48,566 nucleotides of DNA from Candidatus Companilactobacillus pullicola (lineage in GTDB: Bacteria; Bacillota; Bacilli; Lactobacillales; Lactobacillaceae). The translations under genes were made by a program, and so were the position numbers. The stretch lies in assembly GCA_019116025.1 (NCBI GenBank), contig DXCM01000009.1, positions 1 through 48,566 of the forward strand. Direction: 5' to 3'. The notes under the pieces are model-generated. The model had not been told where the DNA came from. It did no database searches and was given only the letters and a program-made list of their open reading frames with translations. This document shows positions 1 through 9,229 of the stretch, one piece after another (the stretch's first letter is position 1; each line of letters begins with the position of its first letter).

Positions 1-1
1 T

Positions 2-592
<591 letters not shown>

Positions 593-656
593 GTATTGAC
601 TCAATCCGTATAGATTGATAAAATTTAATAGTTCTGTTAAAGAGCTATTGAATTAT

Positions 657-729
657 TCCGGATTAGCTCAGTTGGTAGAGCATCTGACTGTTAATCAGGG
701 TGTCGTCAGTTCGAGTCTGACATCCGGAG
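657..729 (+). tRNA. tRNA-Asn (GTT)
   Basis: The 73-nt cloverleaf has a 7-bp acceptor stem (TCCGGAT with ATCCGGA), a D-arm containing AGCTCAGTTGGTAGAGC, the anticodon loop CTGTTAA reading GTT, and a T-arm with GTTCGAGTC. CCA is not encoded. It lies 64 bp after the serS stop. Confidence 0.97.
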
Positions 730-766
730 TTATAAATACTTAGGAAATCCTAGGTGTCTTCAATAG

Positions 767-804
767 AAATACATCTAGTTCATTTGAATTAGATGTATTT
801 TTTT
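767..804 (+). terminator. Intrinsic terminator after tRNA-Asn
   Basis: The 11-bp stem AAATACATCTA/TAGATGTATTT has a short loop and is followed by T residues. It separates tRNA-Asn from tRNA-Thr. Confidence 0.8.
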
Positions 805-822
805 ATAGGATTTCTTTTTCTT

Positions 823-895
823 GCCGTGTTAGCTCAGTTGGTAGAGCATCGGTATCGTAAACCGGCGGTCACAGGTTCGACTCCTGCACACGGCA
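823..895 (+). tRNA. tRNA-Thr (CGT)
   Basis: The 73-nt cloverleaf has acceptor stem GCCGTGT/ACACGGC, anticodon stem TCGGT/ACCGG, loop ATCGTAA giving anticodon CGT (Thr), and T-arm CAGGTTCGACTCCTG. The discriminator base is A and CCA is not encoded. Confidence 0.96.
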
Positions 896-927
896 TAATA
901 AGAACGTCATAGAGAACATCAGCTAAA

Positions 928-983
928 AATAAAAGAGCCTTTGAATGTTGTTAAATCAGCATTTAAGGGCTCTTTTATTATTT
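928..983 (+). terminator. Intrinsic terminator after tRNA-Thr
   Basis: The stem AATAAAAGAGCC pairs with GGCTCTTTTATT, ending in a T-rich tail. It closes the serS/tRNA region. From here to about 1210 I see no convincing gene. Confidence 0.8.
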
Positions 984-1211
984 GTAGAAATCTGAGAACA
1001 TAGAAAGTCAAAAGACTTTGCACAAAAGTTTGCACGGCTGACGATTTTTTTGATTTTTAAATTTGCTGTGCAAAATAATCGCTCTAATCCTTGTCCAGCA
1101 AGGCGACAATGTCTTTGTCGTGTATTTGCTCAGAAATTGAGATTTTTACAATTATGTGCACAAATTGTACACAATAAAAAAGAAAAACTAATATTGATAT
1201 AATACCAATTG

Positions 1212-1325
1212 CTAAAGTTCTTCAAGAAAATCTAGTCTTGTGTTGGTTGGTTTGAAATAACCGTTAGGTTTTGTGTCTGCAGTATCTTTTTTGTATGGTC
1301 CAATGCAGTCATTTAATTTTGAAGA
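1212..1325 (-). pseudogene. C-terminal gene remnant downstream of the DUF1828-like gene
   Basis: Reading the minus strand, an open frame of 37 codons has protein-like composition (for example DCIGPYKKDTADTKPNGYF and a terminal LDFLEEL) but no start codon or ribosome binding site. It is preceded by a stop at 1326-1328 and overlaps the end of the DUF1828-like gene in another frame. It looks like the tail of a decayed gene. I do not recognise the parent family. Together with the DUF1828-like gene next to tRNA genes, it may be the residue of an integrated element; that is inference. Confidence 0.35.
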
Positions 1326-1711
1326 TTAGTTAACAGCCCTAAATTATTTATAGCAATTATTCCCTGTAAGAAATTTTGTTTAGTAGTTGGAAAATCATGT
1401 TTATTACAGCTAATGGACAATTCATCATCAATCAAAGTAATTTTAAAAACTTTTAGAATGGCATGTAGAGAGTTGAAAAGATAACTGTCCTTAGAAAAAT
1501 CGAATCCATGTGATTCTAAATTGTCCAAAGTCCATCCATCGTCTGTGAGAGTTATTTTTGAATCATTTGTTTCAGCATAAATAATTATGGTATCTAGAGA
1601 ATTATCCAAAAGAGAAGTTTCAATTTTTACAGTATTGGATGCCATATCGGTATATTTTTCATTGTTACGAAGCCATTCAAGCGATGTTTTCTGCATTTCT
1701 TTTGCGTTCAT
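1313..1711 (-). CDS. DUF1828 domain protein, probably shortened
   Basis: The product is 132 aa and starts at ATG 1711 behind GAGGAGAG, 8 nt away. Residues 30-115 fit the DUF1828 pattern, with the signature KITLTDDGWTLDNLESHG near residues 52-69. DUF1828 proteins are small, have no known function, and are often found in or near phage-related and accessory DNA of lactobacilli. Many carry a second domain (DUF1829) that is absent here; the protein ends soon after the DUF1828 region and is followed by a gene remnant, so C-terminal truncation is possible. There is no signal peptide or membrane segment. The domain call rests on remembered motif similarity only. Confidence 0.7.
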   Translation of the reverse strand: MNAKEMQKTSLEWLRNNEKYTDMASNTVKIETSLLDNSLDTIIIYAETNDSKITLTDDGWTLDNLESHGFDFSKDSYLFNSLHAILKVFKITLIDDELSISCNKHDFPTTKQNFLQGIIAINNLGLLTNLQN

Positions 1712-1855
1712 AATTTACTCTCCTCTAATAAATTATTTTACAAATCAAACCAGAGAATATCAAAAATATATTACAATTTGATATAAGTACTGTAATTTTG
1801 TTCGCATTAATTATATAATGTATGTATTAGATAATGAATTGAGAAATACCTCCCA

Positions 1856-1887
1856 GGGGAAACACGACGTGTTTCTCCATTTTTTTG
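1856..1887 (+). terminator. Hairpin with T tract, plus strand
   Basis: GGGGAAACACG/TGTTTCTCC forms a short hairpin followed by seven T residues. No plus-strand gene ends here, so it may end an unrecognised short transcript. A TATAAT-like hexamer lies at 1814-1819 but without a good -35. Confidence 0.45.
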
Positions 1888-1898
1888 ATAAAAAATTA

Positions 1899-1931
1899 AC
1901 AAAAAAAAGCTAATCCCGCGGGATTAACCTT
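1899..1931 (-). terminator. Terminator of the flavoprotein gene
   Basis: The palindrome GTTAATCCCGCGGGATTAGC (minus sense) is followed by eight T residues. It lies 26 bp past the stop of the flavoprotein gene at 1957. Confidence 0.85.
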
Positions 1932-1956
1932 TAAAAACGAAGTCGACAATTAAATA

Positions 1957-3795
1957 CTAATTGTTGACTTTTTTGTTATCAATTTGATTTAAAGCATTTT
2001 GAACAGCTTCTTTAATAGCCTTGCTTGAAGCGGAAGCACCAGACACTGTATCAACATCTACTGAATTCTTAGCGACGATTTCTTTAGGTAATTCTTTGAC
2101 AGCTTTTAGACCATAGTCGTCGGATTCACTTTGTTTCAAAATTTCAACATCTTGGATATTGTCATCGTCATCAACTGTGACACGAACGACAATTTCATTA
2201 CCCATGCCGGCAGTGGATTTGCCGATATATTGATTATCTTTTGTTTCGTAGTGTTCTTCAACAACGTCAGATCCAAGTCCTTCTTCGTGAACACTAGCTG
2301 AAGTTTGTGCATCGACTTCTTTAGCAGCGGCTTCGGGTTTAACACTTGCAGCATTTTCACCAGCAATTTTACCGAAAATTAAGTTTTCAGCTAAATTACT
2401 ACCACCGTTATATTGACGACCCATCAAGCTTCCTAGTTCACCAGCTGCATAAAGGTGAGGGATTACTTGGTCATCGTTGTCGACTACTTCTGCGTGAGAA
2501 TTGTGAACTGGACCACCTTGAGTATTCAATAGTCCTTGAACCATGGCTAGAGCATAGTAAGGACCATCATCGAAGGCAGTCAAAGTTTCAGGATCACGGT
2601 TGAAAGCATAGTCACGTTTTTGTTCGGCAAAGTAGTTGAAATCTTTGATAGTCTTTTCCAGTTTATCGGAGTCAACATTCAAAGTTGTAGCTAGACTTTC
2701 AAGATCATCAGCTTTAATGACAGCCTTCAAAAATTCTGGATAAGGGGCGTTCTTGTCATTAGATAACTCATCGTACTTCTTCTGATCGAAAACAACATAA
2801 GGATGACGTTGAGCGAGAGGAATTCTCCAGTTACCGTGATCTTGGATGTGTCCGTGTCTGTGAATTTCGTTTTCGTCAAAGTAACGAGTGCCATCATCAC
2901 CGACAACAATTAAACTGCCTTGATGGAAAGCAGGCCAATCGAATGGCAAAAATTGAGAACGTTGGCCCTTGGCAGGTTTAGGTGTTAGCCCATGGAAAAT
3001 ACCGTATGATTCATAATTGTTCATGTTGTAAAGTTTTGCACCGACTTCGCTAGCCATTTTGACACCGATACCCTTGTTGTAGAGGGAACCGATAGGATTA
3101 AGACTAGTTTCGCCCAAGTAGTTTTCAATCATTTCAGGATTATTTTCAAAACCACCAGTTGCCATAACGACACCGTTATTGGCTTTGACATTCAATAGTT
3201 TACCGTTACGTTCGATTTGAACGCCGATGATAGCTCTTGTCTCAGGGTTTTGAATCAAGTGTTTAGCTGGTGTTTGATAGAGTACGTCAATTTTGTCAGC
3301 ACGGTCGAGGACTTGTTGACGCAAATTCTTCCATAATGCTGAGTCGGCAACTCCTTCGTGGACAGCAACTAACTCGTGTGTAGCTTGACCCCTGAATTCG
3401 GGATATTCGTGAGCCATGAAGTACAAGGCTTTAGAAACTGGTGATTCAGGATGTTTGCCCATTATAAAAGGCTTTACACCAAGATACTTTTCCAAATAAT
3501 CAGGGATCTTGTACAATCCTTGAATAAAAGTCTCCATAAGATCTTGATCGTAAGATAAGGGATAGGCTAAATCTTGATAATATTTTCTCAAATCGTCTAA
3601 ATCATCACCTGAGGAAATAACTTGTCCAGCGTAGCGAGTATTGCCACCCTCATGACCCTCGGGAGCTGAATCAGTAATTAGGACTTTGGCACCGTTATCA
3701 GCGGCAAATCTGGCAGCCGTAGCACCGGCACCACCGAAGCCCAATACGATTACATCATAAGTAGCATTCCAATTTAATTTTGAATCCTCAAACAT
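1957..3795 (-). CDS. FAD-dependent reductase (fumarate/urocanate-reductase-like) with C-terminal FMN-binding domain
   Basis: I chose ATG 3795 (612 aa) because GGAGTG lies 6 nt upstream; a 22-residue upstream extension lacks a site. The N-terminus holds the FAD-binding Rossmann motif VIVLGFGGAGATAARFAADNG. The middle has the FAD_binding_2 capping region, ending with LYAAGELGSLMGRQYNGGSN in place of the GANRLGGN motif of classical fumarate reductases, so the acceptor may not be fumarate. Residues ~530-605 form an FMN_bind domain with DTVSGAS, the motif ApbE uses to attach FMN covalently (final Ser). There is no signal peptide, so it acts in the cytosol. It is divergent from apbE and two FMN reductases, which suggests a soluble NAD(P)H-driven enoate reductase comparable to the hydroxycinnamate reductase HcrAB of L. 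plantarum (inference). Confidence 0.85.
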   Translation of the reverse strand: MFEDSKLNWNATYDVIVLGFGGAGATAARFAADNGAKVLITDSAPEGHEGGNTRYAGQVISSGDDLDDLRKYYQDLAYPLSYDQDLMETFIQGLYKIPDYLEKYLGVKPFIMGKHPESPVSKALYFMAHEYPEFRGQATHELVAVHEGVADSALWKNLRQQVLDRADKIDVLYQTPAKHLIQNPETRAIIGVQIERNGKLLNVKANNGVVMATGGFENNPEMIENYLGETSLNPIGSLYNKGIGVKMASEVGAKLYNMNNYESYGIFHGLTPKPAKGQRSQFLPFDWPAFHQGSLIVVGDDGTRYFDENEIHRHGHIQDHGNWRIPLAQRHPYVVFDQKKYDELSNDKNAPYPEFLKAVIKADDLESLATTLNVDSDKLEKTIKDFNYFAEQKRDYAFNRDPETLTAFDDGPYYALAMVQGLLNTQGGPVHNSHAEVVDNDDQVIPHLYAAGELGSLMGRQYNGGSNLAENLIFGKIAGENAASVKPEAAAKEVDAQTSASVHEEGLGSDVVEEHYETKDNQYIGKSTAGMGNEIVVRVTVDDDDNIQDVEILKQSESDDYGLKAVKELPKEIVAKNSVDVDTVSGASASSKAIKEAVQNALNQIDNKKVNN

Positions 3796-3829
3796 ATTAT
3801 TCACTCCATTTCCGTAAGGTGTTAAGGTT

Positions 3830-3858
3830 AATATAACTCTAAAATAGGACATTGTGAA
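3830..3858 (-). promoter_or_regulatory. Promoter of the flavoprotein gene
   Basis: Reading the minus strand, TTCACA and TATATT are separated by 17 bp, 35 bp upstream of ATG 3795. The intergenic space to apbE is about 100 bp, so both directions may share a control site. Confidence 0.6.
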
Positions 3859-3894
3859 CATTTTATAAATCTGGAACTGAAAACGAGGATGAAA

Positions 3895-4824
3895 ATGAGT
3901 TTAGTTAATAAAAAATATTATGCCTTAGGAACAGTGATCAATCTGACCGTTGCGACTCCAGCAGGGGAAGAAGAATTGGAAGCAGCTTACGAATTGATCA
4001 AGAATTTTGAAGATAAGTTGACTGTTAATCGAGATAAATCCGAAGTCATGTCGATCAATCATATGGCTGGAATTAAACCAGTAACAGTGCCGTCTGATAC
4101 TTATGCTCTGATCAAACGTGCGGTACTAGTCAGTCGTCAGCATTTAGGCTTCAATGTGGCAATCGGTCCATTGGTTAAATTGTGGAAAATTGGTTTCAAA
4201 GGTGCTAACAAGCCTAGTGACGCAGATATTCAGGAACGTTTACGAATTATCGATCCTGAAAGAATTCAGCTGGATGATACCAAAGAGACGGTTTTCCTAG
4301 AAGAAAAGGGCATGGAGATCGATCTCGGTGGAATCGCTAAAGGTTATATCGCTGATAAAATCAAAGAACTCTGGTCAGGCATGGATGTTGAGACAGGGAT
4401 TATTGATCTCGGTGGTAATGTGCTCTTAGTCGGTCCAAGTTTGCATGAAGATAGAATGTGGAATATTGGTGTACAGAATCCAGTCGAGAAGCGGGATGTT
4501 TCACTTGGTGTTTTGCGCACTACGGCAAAGTCGATTGGAACTTCTGGAATTTATGAGCGTAAGTTAGTTATTGATGGTCACGAGTATCATCATATGTTCG
4601 ATTCAAAGACTGGTTACCCAATCAAAAATAATCTTGCCAGCGTGACAATTGTCAGTGATAAGTCGATTGATGGTGAGGTTTGGTCGACGATAGGATTTTA
4701 TCAAGGCATTGAAAAAGGATTGGCTTTGATTGAAAGCCAACCCGGAATTGAAGCTATTTTTATTACGAAAGATTTAGAATATAAGACTACTAGTGGACTA
4801 CGTGACAAGTTTTTTAAAATATAA
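3895..4824 (+). CDS. apbE: ApbE family FAD:protein FMN transferase, cytosolic
   Basis: ApbE moves FMN from FAD onto a Thr or Ser in a D-x-x-S/T-G-A-T/S motif. The protein is 309 aa from ATG 3895, chosen because CGAGG is 6 nt upstream; ATG 3889 would abut that site. Family motifs visible are YYALGTVINL at the N-terminus, the Mg/FAD site MEIDLGGIAKGYIADK near residue 140, IIDLGGNVLLVG, and YHHMFDSKTGYPIKN near 225. It has no signal peptide and no lipobox Cys, unlike exported ApbE, so its targets must be cytosolic. Obvious candidates are the divergent flavoprotein (DTVSGAS) and the FMN reductase with a DATSGAS tail two genes downstream. An 80-100 bp gap separates it from the next gene. Confidence 0.92.
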   Translation: MSLVNKKYYALGTVINLTVATPAGEEELEAAYELIKNFEDKLTVNRDKSEVMSINHMAGIKPVTVPSDTYALIKRAVLVSRQHLGFNVAIGPLVKLWKIGFKGANKPSDADIQERLRIIDPERIQLDDTKETVFLEEKGMEIDLGGIAKGYIADKIKELWSGMDVETGIIDLGGNVLLVGPSLHEDRMWNIGVQNPVEKRDVSLGVLRTTAKSIGTSGIYERKLVIDGHEYHHMFDSKTGYPIKNNLASVTIVSDKSIDGEVWSTIGFYQGIEKGLALIESQPGIEAIFITKDLEYKTTSGLRDKFFKI

Positions 4825-4923
4825 CAATTATATATCATAACAATTCCAAAATTGTGTTGCTTTATATTGTGAATGAATTTACAATGAACGTGTAAGATAA
4901 TTATAAATAAGGTGATTGATATT

Positions 4924-5532
4924 ATGAATAAATTTATTGCGATAGTGGGATCTAATTCCAATAAGTCAACTAACCGTGAATTATTGAAGTATATGAAGAA
5001 ACGCTTCCAATCGGCTGCTGAGATCGAATTAGTCGAGATCAAGAATCTACCTATTTTTAAGAAGAGTGAAGATAAGTATGTTCCTCAAGAAGCCTTAGAT
5101 ATGGCTACTAAGATTGAGGCTTCCGATGGTGTAATTATCGCCACTCCTGAATATGACCACTCTATTCCGGCAGTCTTATCGAGTGCTTTGGCTTGGTTAT
5201 CATATGGAATTCATCCTTTTGTTGATAAGCCAGTTATGATAACAGGGGCTTCATATGGTTCTTTGGGATCATCACGTGCTCAAGCACAACTACGTCAAAT
5301 TTTGGATTCACCAGAATTAAAGGCTAGAATTATGCCTAGCTCAGAATTTCTATTAGGTCACTCATTACAAGCTTTCGATGACAATGGTGACTTGAAAGAT
5401 GAGAAAATCATTAAACAATTAGATGGATTGTTCCAAGACTTTTTGGACTTTGTTAATATTTCCAAACAATTAAACAATGCTCATGAGATCAACAAACAAA
5501 AAGCTAAAGAATTTTCTTGGGATAAGGACTAG
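4924..5532 (+). CDS. NAD(P)H-dependent FMN reductase
   Basis: The product is 202 aa; ATG 4924 is favoured because AAGGTG lies 9 nt before it. It is a flavodoxin-fold FMN reductase: N-terminal phosphate loop [15 protein letters not shown], then [20 protein letters not shown] (the G-x-I-x-x-T/S-P-E-Y signature) near residues 70-90, and a [13 protein letters not shown] segment near 115. It probably passes electrons from NAD(P)H to flavin on a partner protein. It is followed after 11 bp by a longer paralogue that shares about half of its residues, so the two arose by tandem duplication. This copy has no C-terminal PAS-like domain and no flavinylation tail. Confidence 0.9.
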   Translation: MNKFIAIVGSNSNKSTNRELLKYMKKRFQSAAEIELVEIKNLPIFKKSEDKYVPQEALDMATKIEASDGVIIATPEYDHSIPAVLSSALAWLSYGIHPFVDKPVMITGASYGSLGSSRAQAQLRQILDSPELKARIMPSSEFLLGHSLQAFDDNGDLKDEKIIKQLDGLFQDFLDFVNISKQLNNAHEINKQKAKEFSWDKD

Positions 5533-5543
5533 GAGTGACGAAT

Positions 5544-6794
5544 ATGAAATTAGTAGGTATTGCAGGTTCAATTGCTGATCAATCATACAATCGAACATTA
5601 TTGAATTTTATCGCCAAACACAGTAAAGGTGTTATTGATATTGAAGTTTTGGATATCGATGAAGTACCAATGTTTAGTCAAGATGATGACCAAACTAGTA
5701 GTGCTGTGATTCAAAAACTAAGTAACAAAATTAAGTCAGCTGATGGTGTAATCATTGCTACTCCTGAGCACAATCATACCGTTCCCGCTGCTTTAAAGAA
5801 TGTTATCGAATGGTTGTCATATGAGATTCATCCTTTCGATGGCAAGCCCGTTATGATCGTAGGCGCTTCTTATCATACACAAGGCTCATCACGTGCCCAA
5901 TTGCATTTGAGACAAATTTTGGAGGCACCTGGTGTTAATGCTATCGTATTGCCAGGTAACGAATTCTTATTAGGCAATGTTAAAGAGGCCTTCGATGACA
6001 ATGGTGATTTAAAGGATCAACGTACAATTGATTTTCTTGATTCAACTTTACAGAAGTTTATTAAATTTGCGAAGGTGATTAATATGATCGATGCTGATAA
6101 TTATGAAAAAGAAGATTTAACAGCTTCAGGAAGTACTGATACTACTGTAGAAGGTGTAGATATGGCTGATGATGACTGGTTAGATAAGGCTGCTGCAAAG
6201 GTTAATGCTGTTGAAGGTAATACATATGTTAAGTTGGATGCTGGTTTGTTAACAGTTAATCAATTGAATTACATGTTGAAGACAACACCAATTGAATTAA
6301 CTTATGTTGACGAAAACAATCAATTTATCTATTACAATCGTTTCTTACCAACTGAAAAGATGCTTGCTAAGAGAACACCTGCTCAAGTCGGTGATTCATT
6401 AGCTGATGTTCACCCTGGTAAAGAACGTGTTATCAAGCACGTTAAACAAGTTATCAACATGTTGAGAAATGGCAAGACAGATCTAGTATCAATGCCAGTA
6501 CCTGGTGGCGATAGCAATCATCATGTTATGCATTACTACAAAGCTATGCACGATGAAGAAGGTAACTACAAGGGTGTTAATGAATGGGCTGTTGATTTGA
6601 AACCAATCGTTGATGAGTATTTGAAAGAAACAGGTCAAATGTTAGTTCCAGATCCAAATGCTAAGGTTGACGCTACTGCTGGTGCATCGAAGAAAGCTGA
6701 TGCAGAAGTGGATGCAACATCTAGTGCTTCTAAAGAAGAAGCTGAACCTGAAAAGCCTGAAGTTGATGCTACAAGTGGAGCTTCTGAACACTAA
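5544..6794 (+). CDS. FMN reductase fused to PAS-like domain with triple flavinylation-motif tail
   Basis: The product is 416 aa; ATG 5544 has TAGGAG 8 nt upstream. Residues 1-175 are an NAD(P)H:FMN reductase ([47 protein letters not shown]). Residues ~235-365 are a PAS-like domain ([19 protein letters not shown] at its start). The last ~40 residues are Lys/Glu/Ala-rich and hold three spaced motifs: DATAGAS, DATSSAS and DATSGAS. The last matches the ApbE target consensus exactly; the first two each differ at one position. The gene is last in the apbE operon and is followed by a terminator. The parsimonious reading is a reductase that carries its own covalent FMN on a flexible tail and delivers electrons to the divergent flavoprotein. 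The HcrA subunit of hydroxycinnamate reductase is a likely relative (from memory). Confidence 0.88.
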   Translation: MKLVGIAGSIADQSYNRTLLNFIAKHSKGVIDIEVLDIDEVPMFSQDDDQTSSAVIQKLSNKIKSADGVIIATPEHNHTVPAALKNVIEWLSYEIHPFDGKPVMIVGASYHTQGSSRAQLHLRQILEAPGVNAIVLPGNEFLLGNVKEAFDDNGDLKDQRTIDFLDSTLQKFIKFAKVINMIDADNYEKEDLTASGSTDTTVEGVDMADDDWLDKAAAKVNAVEGNTYVKLDAGLLTVNQLNYMLKTTPIELTYVDENNQFIYYNRFLPTEKMLAKRTPAQVGDSLADVHPGKERVIKHVKQVINMLRNGKTDLVSMPVPGGDSNHHVMHYYKAMHDEEGNYKGVNEWAVDLKPIVDEYLKETGQMLVPDPNAKVDATAGASKKADAEVDATSSASKEEAEPEKPEVDATSGASEH

Positions 6795-6804
6795 AAACAA
6801 AGAG

Positions 6805-6838
6805 ATCAATAACTCGATTTTGAGTTATTGGTTTTTTT
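6805..6838. terminator. Bidirectional terminator between convergent operons
   Basis: The 9-bp stem CAATAACTC/GAGTTATTG is followed by seven T residues on the plus strand and by a T-rich tail on the minus strand. It separates the flavin module from the ABC operon. Confidence 0.85.
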
Positions 6839-6839
6839 G

Positions 6840-7607
6840 TCAAAATCTCTTTTTCCTAAAAATGTAATATCCAAGGACGAAGAAAATTAACGTATATATC
6901 AGAGTCCCAATTAACAATTCAGGATTGCTTAGGTGACTAGTGTCGTGATAAACAGCATAGTTGTAATACTGGGCAGTCAAATTGTACATATTTAAAGGAT
7001 TCCATTTAACGAAATTCAATAATTTAGCATTAGTCAACAAAAGCTGTGAGGAAGCTGTTTGTCCCATAAAGACGATAGCCATATTGACCGTTATAACGAT
7101 TGAATTAGACTTGATCAAACAGGAACTGAGGAAAATCAGACTGACGATTAAAGTCGAGGCAGCCAAATCAACGAGGGTTGTGTTCAACATGTTAACAACT
7201 AGAATTTGCGAATACTTGTTGATAACTAGCCAGGAGACGTGTGCTTTTAGAGGTGTCAACTGTAATAACAAAGTGAAGATGATGGCTAAAATATGAAGGA
7301 ATAAATTGTAGATAGAGAGGACCAATAATTTGGACATGAAAACTTGAAATCTACTAGGTGATTTGTAAATTGTTAGGAGAATGGTCTCATTTTGATATTC
7401 CATCGTTAGTACTGTTGAACCAACAATGATTAAAGCTAATAGAATCCATTCACTGGAATTGTAAGTTGCCATGATCAACAGTCTCTGTTCGGAGTTGTCG
7501 GTAAACGCCCTCGTTAACATCATTAAAATTAAAACTAGTATTGGTGCAATCCAAGTAACTTTTTGATGTGTCAGTTTGAAAAGTTCATTTTTTATACTCT
7601 GCTTCAT
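6840..7607 (-). CDS. ABC-2 type transporter permease (second permease)
   Basis: The product is 255 aa with about six hydrophobic segments and no soluble domain, typical of the small permeases (LanE/LanG, BcrB-like) of peptide-export or immunity ABC systems. ATG 7607 has AGGTG 6 nt upstream; the alternative GTG 7616 would overlap that site. The gene follows the first permease directly, so the two are translationally coupled and probably form a heterodimer. The sequence resembles its neighbour (charged N-terminus with NELFKLTHQK, then a long hydrophobic helix, and a matching WNPLNMY motif late in the protein), which points to duplication. Confidence 0.82.
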   Translation of the reverse strand: MKQSIKNELFKLTHQKVTWIAPILVLILMMLTRAFTDNSEQRLLIMATYNSSEWILLALIIVGSTVLTMEYQNETILLTIYKSPSRFQVFMSKLLVLSIYNLFLHILAIIFTLLLQLTPLKAHVSWLVINKYSQILVVNMLNTTLVDLAASTLIVSLIFLSSCLIKSNSIVITVNMAIVFMGQTASSQLLLTNAKLLNFVKWNPLNMYNLTAQYYNYAVYHDTSHLSNPELLIGTLIYTLIFFVLGYYIFRKKRF

Positions 7608-7616
7608 AATTTTCAC

Positions 7617-8336
7617 CTAAATTGACCTTTTCTTAAAGATTTGATAGCCAACAATTAGGAATAGAGCCGCATAAAGACAGGTGGCAACAATTAATTCTGA
7701 GTTATTCAGATGTGAACTGTGAATAAAGTGTGGATTAGCTAGTTGATTTGAAACGTAGATCATATTCAGTGGGTTCCACTTGATTGGATTAAAGATGCTG
7801 TAAAGTGCTGTTGAAATACTAGCACCCAAAAAGCCCATGACAAGTCCAATTCCGATAACTAATGGATTAATTTTTAACCAAGAGATCAATAGGAATGCTA
7901 AAGCGATAATGAAAAAAGAATAGATAAATCCACCTGTCAGATTTAATAATAGAGGTTTTAAAAAAGCGTTGTGATAGTTATTAAAAAGAATAAATTTCAA
8001 AATTATAGTAAAAATAAGGTTCATTAATAGTAGGAAAAGACTGTAGAAGAGCATGACTAAAAATTTAGCCAGATAGATCTGCCATTTTTGAGACGTTTTG
8101 TAGAGTAGATTAATAATCGTGTTATTTTGGTATTCTATGGATATGATCGAAGAGGCGACGGTTATCAAAATAATAATGACCCACTGGCTGGCCCCAAAAC
8201 CACTTTTTAAAAGAAAATCAGCATTATGATTGGTGAGGTAAGTGTAAATCATCAGGATCAATAAGGTCATTAATCCATACAGTGGCATTCGCTGATAGCG
8301 GAATTTGAAGAATTCTTGTTTTAAGCTTCTAAGCAT
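7617..8336 (-). CDS. ABC-2 type transporter permease (first permease)
   Basis: The product is 239 aa from ATG 8336, with AGGAGG 9 nt upstream inside the end of the ATPase gene; the coding regions overlap by 8 bp. It has about six membrane segments, a KQEFFKFRYQRMPLYG start and a WNPLNMIYV motif shared with the next permease. Together with the ATPase it forms a LanFEG/BcrAB-type exporter, a class that removes lantibiotics or bacitracin-like peptides from the membrane. The substrate cannot be told from sequence. Confidence 0.82.
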   Translation of the reverse strand: MLRSLKQEFFKFRYQRMPLYGLMTLLILMIYTYLTNHNADFLLKSGFGASQWVIIILITVASSIISIEYQNNTIINLLYKTSQKWQIYLAKFLVMLFYSLFLLLMNLIFTIILKFILFNNYHNAFLKPLLLNLTGGFIYSFFIIALAFLLISWLKINPLVIGIGLVMGFLGASISTALYSIFNPIKWNPLNMIYVSNQLANPHFIHSSHLNNSELIVATCLYAALFLIVGYQIFKKRSI

Positions 8337-9210
8337 GATTCTCAACCTCCTGACCATTTAATAGTGTGACGATAGTTCTTTCAAGTGTGGGCCGTTTAGG
8401 GATTAATTCCAGCAAGCTAATCTGATTAGAGTAAAGTATTTTTTGAATCGTGGAAATGTCTTCACGGTTAACGATTAGATGTTCATTTGTGAAATTTGTC
8501 GTCTGGTAATTTACCAGTAACTCTTTAGTTTTCTCAGGCTGATCAGTTAAAATTACGTAATGGTCGTAATTATTTTTTAGAAAAGCCGACATAGGTTTGG
8601 TCAAGATAATTTTGCCATTATCTATTAAGACGATTTCGGTCATGACTTTTTGTAATTCGCTTAAGATATGACTAGAAATTAGGAAGGAACAACCTTTTTG
8701 AGCGTACTGTTTGATAATTTTTCGTATTAATATAGTTGCCTCAATGTCTAAGCCGTTCATTGGCTCATCAAGAATGACTAAAGAAGGATGATTCAGTAGA
8801 GCAATGGCGATTCCTAATTTTTGTTTCATTCCAAGTGAGTATTCTTTAGCTTTTTGATCGATATAACTGTCCATACCTAGTGAGTGGACAATCTGTCTTA
8901 AATCATCTGGATCGGTCGAATAGAGGTTGAGGTTTTGAATACCAGTTAAAAATGGATAGATAGCGGGATGTTCAATTAAAGCACCGACCTTTTGTAGTGC
9001 TTGATGATTGTTTTCAGTGATGGCCTGGTTATCTAATTTGATTTCCCCATTGAACTTAGTTAAACCTAGGATAGTTTTCATGATAGTGGTCTTACCAGCT
9101 CCATTAGGACCGATTAGTCCTACGATGCTGCCAGACGAAATGGAAAAAGTTGCGTTCTTAATAATTTTTTTCTTGCCAATGATTGTATTGACCTGCTTGA
9201 TTTCTAACAT
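8329..9210 (-). CDS. ABC transporter ATP-binding protein (LanF/BcrA-like)
   Basis: The product is 293 aa from ATG 9210, with GAGGGTG about 7 nt upstream; longer in-frame starts have no site. Walker A GLIGPNGAGKTT lies near residue 38, the signature YSLGMKQKLGIA near 133, and Walker B LVILDEPMNGLD near 153. The H-loop is in SSHILSELQ. The ~80-residue C-terminal extension after the nucleotide-binding domain fits BcrA/LanF-type ATPases. It energises export by the two permeases that follow. The gene begins 19 bp after a 35-codon ORF in the same direction. Confidence 0.93.
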   Translation of the reverse strand: MLEIKQVNTIIGKKKIIKNATFSISSGSIVGLIGPNGAGKTTIMKTILGLTKFNGEIKLDNQAITENNHQALQKVGALIEHPAIYPFLTGIQNLNLYSTDPDDLRQIVHSLGMDSYIDQKAKEYSLGMKQKLGIAIALLNHPSLVILDEPMNGLDIEATILIRKIIKQYAQKGCSFLISSHILSELQKVMTEIVLIDNGKIILTKPMSAFLKNNYDHYVILTDQPEKTKELLVNYQTTNFTNEHLIVNREDISTIQKILYSNQISLLELIPKRPTLERTIVTLLNGQEVENHA

Positions 9211-9229
9211 CTGTAACACCCTCTGTGAT

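Noticed and set aside
1085..1180. Minus-strand short frame ending DIVALLDKD
   Set aside because: Only about 23 codons from a GTG with no ribosome binding site; insufficient to call a gene or integrase remnant.
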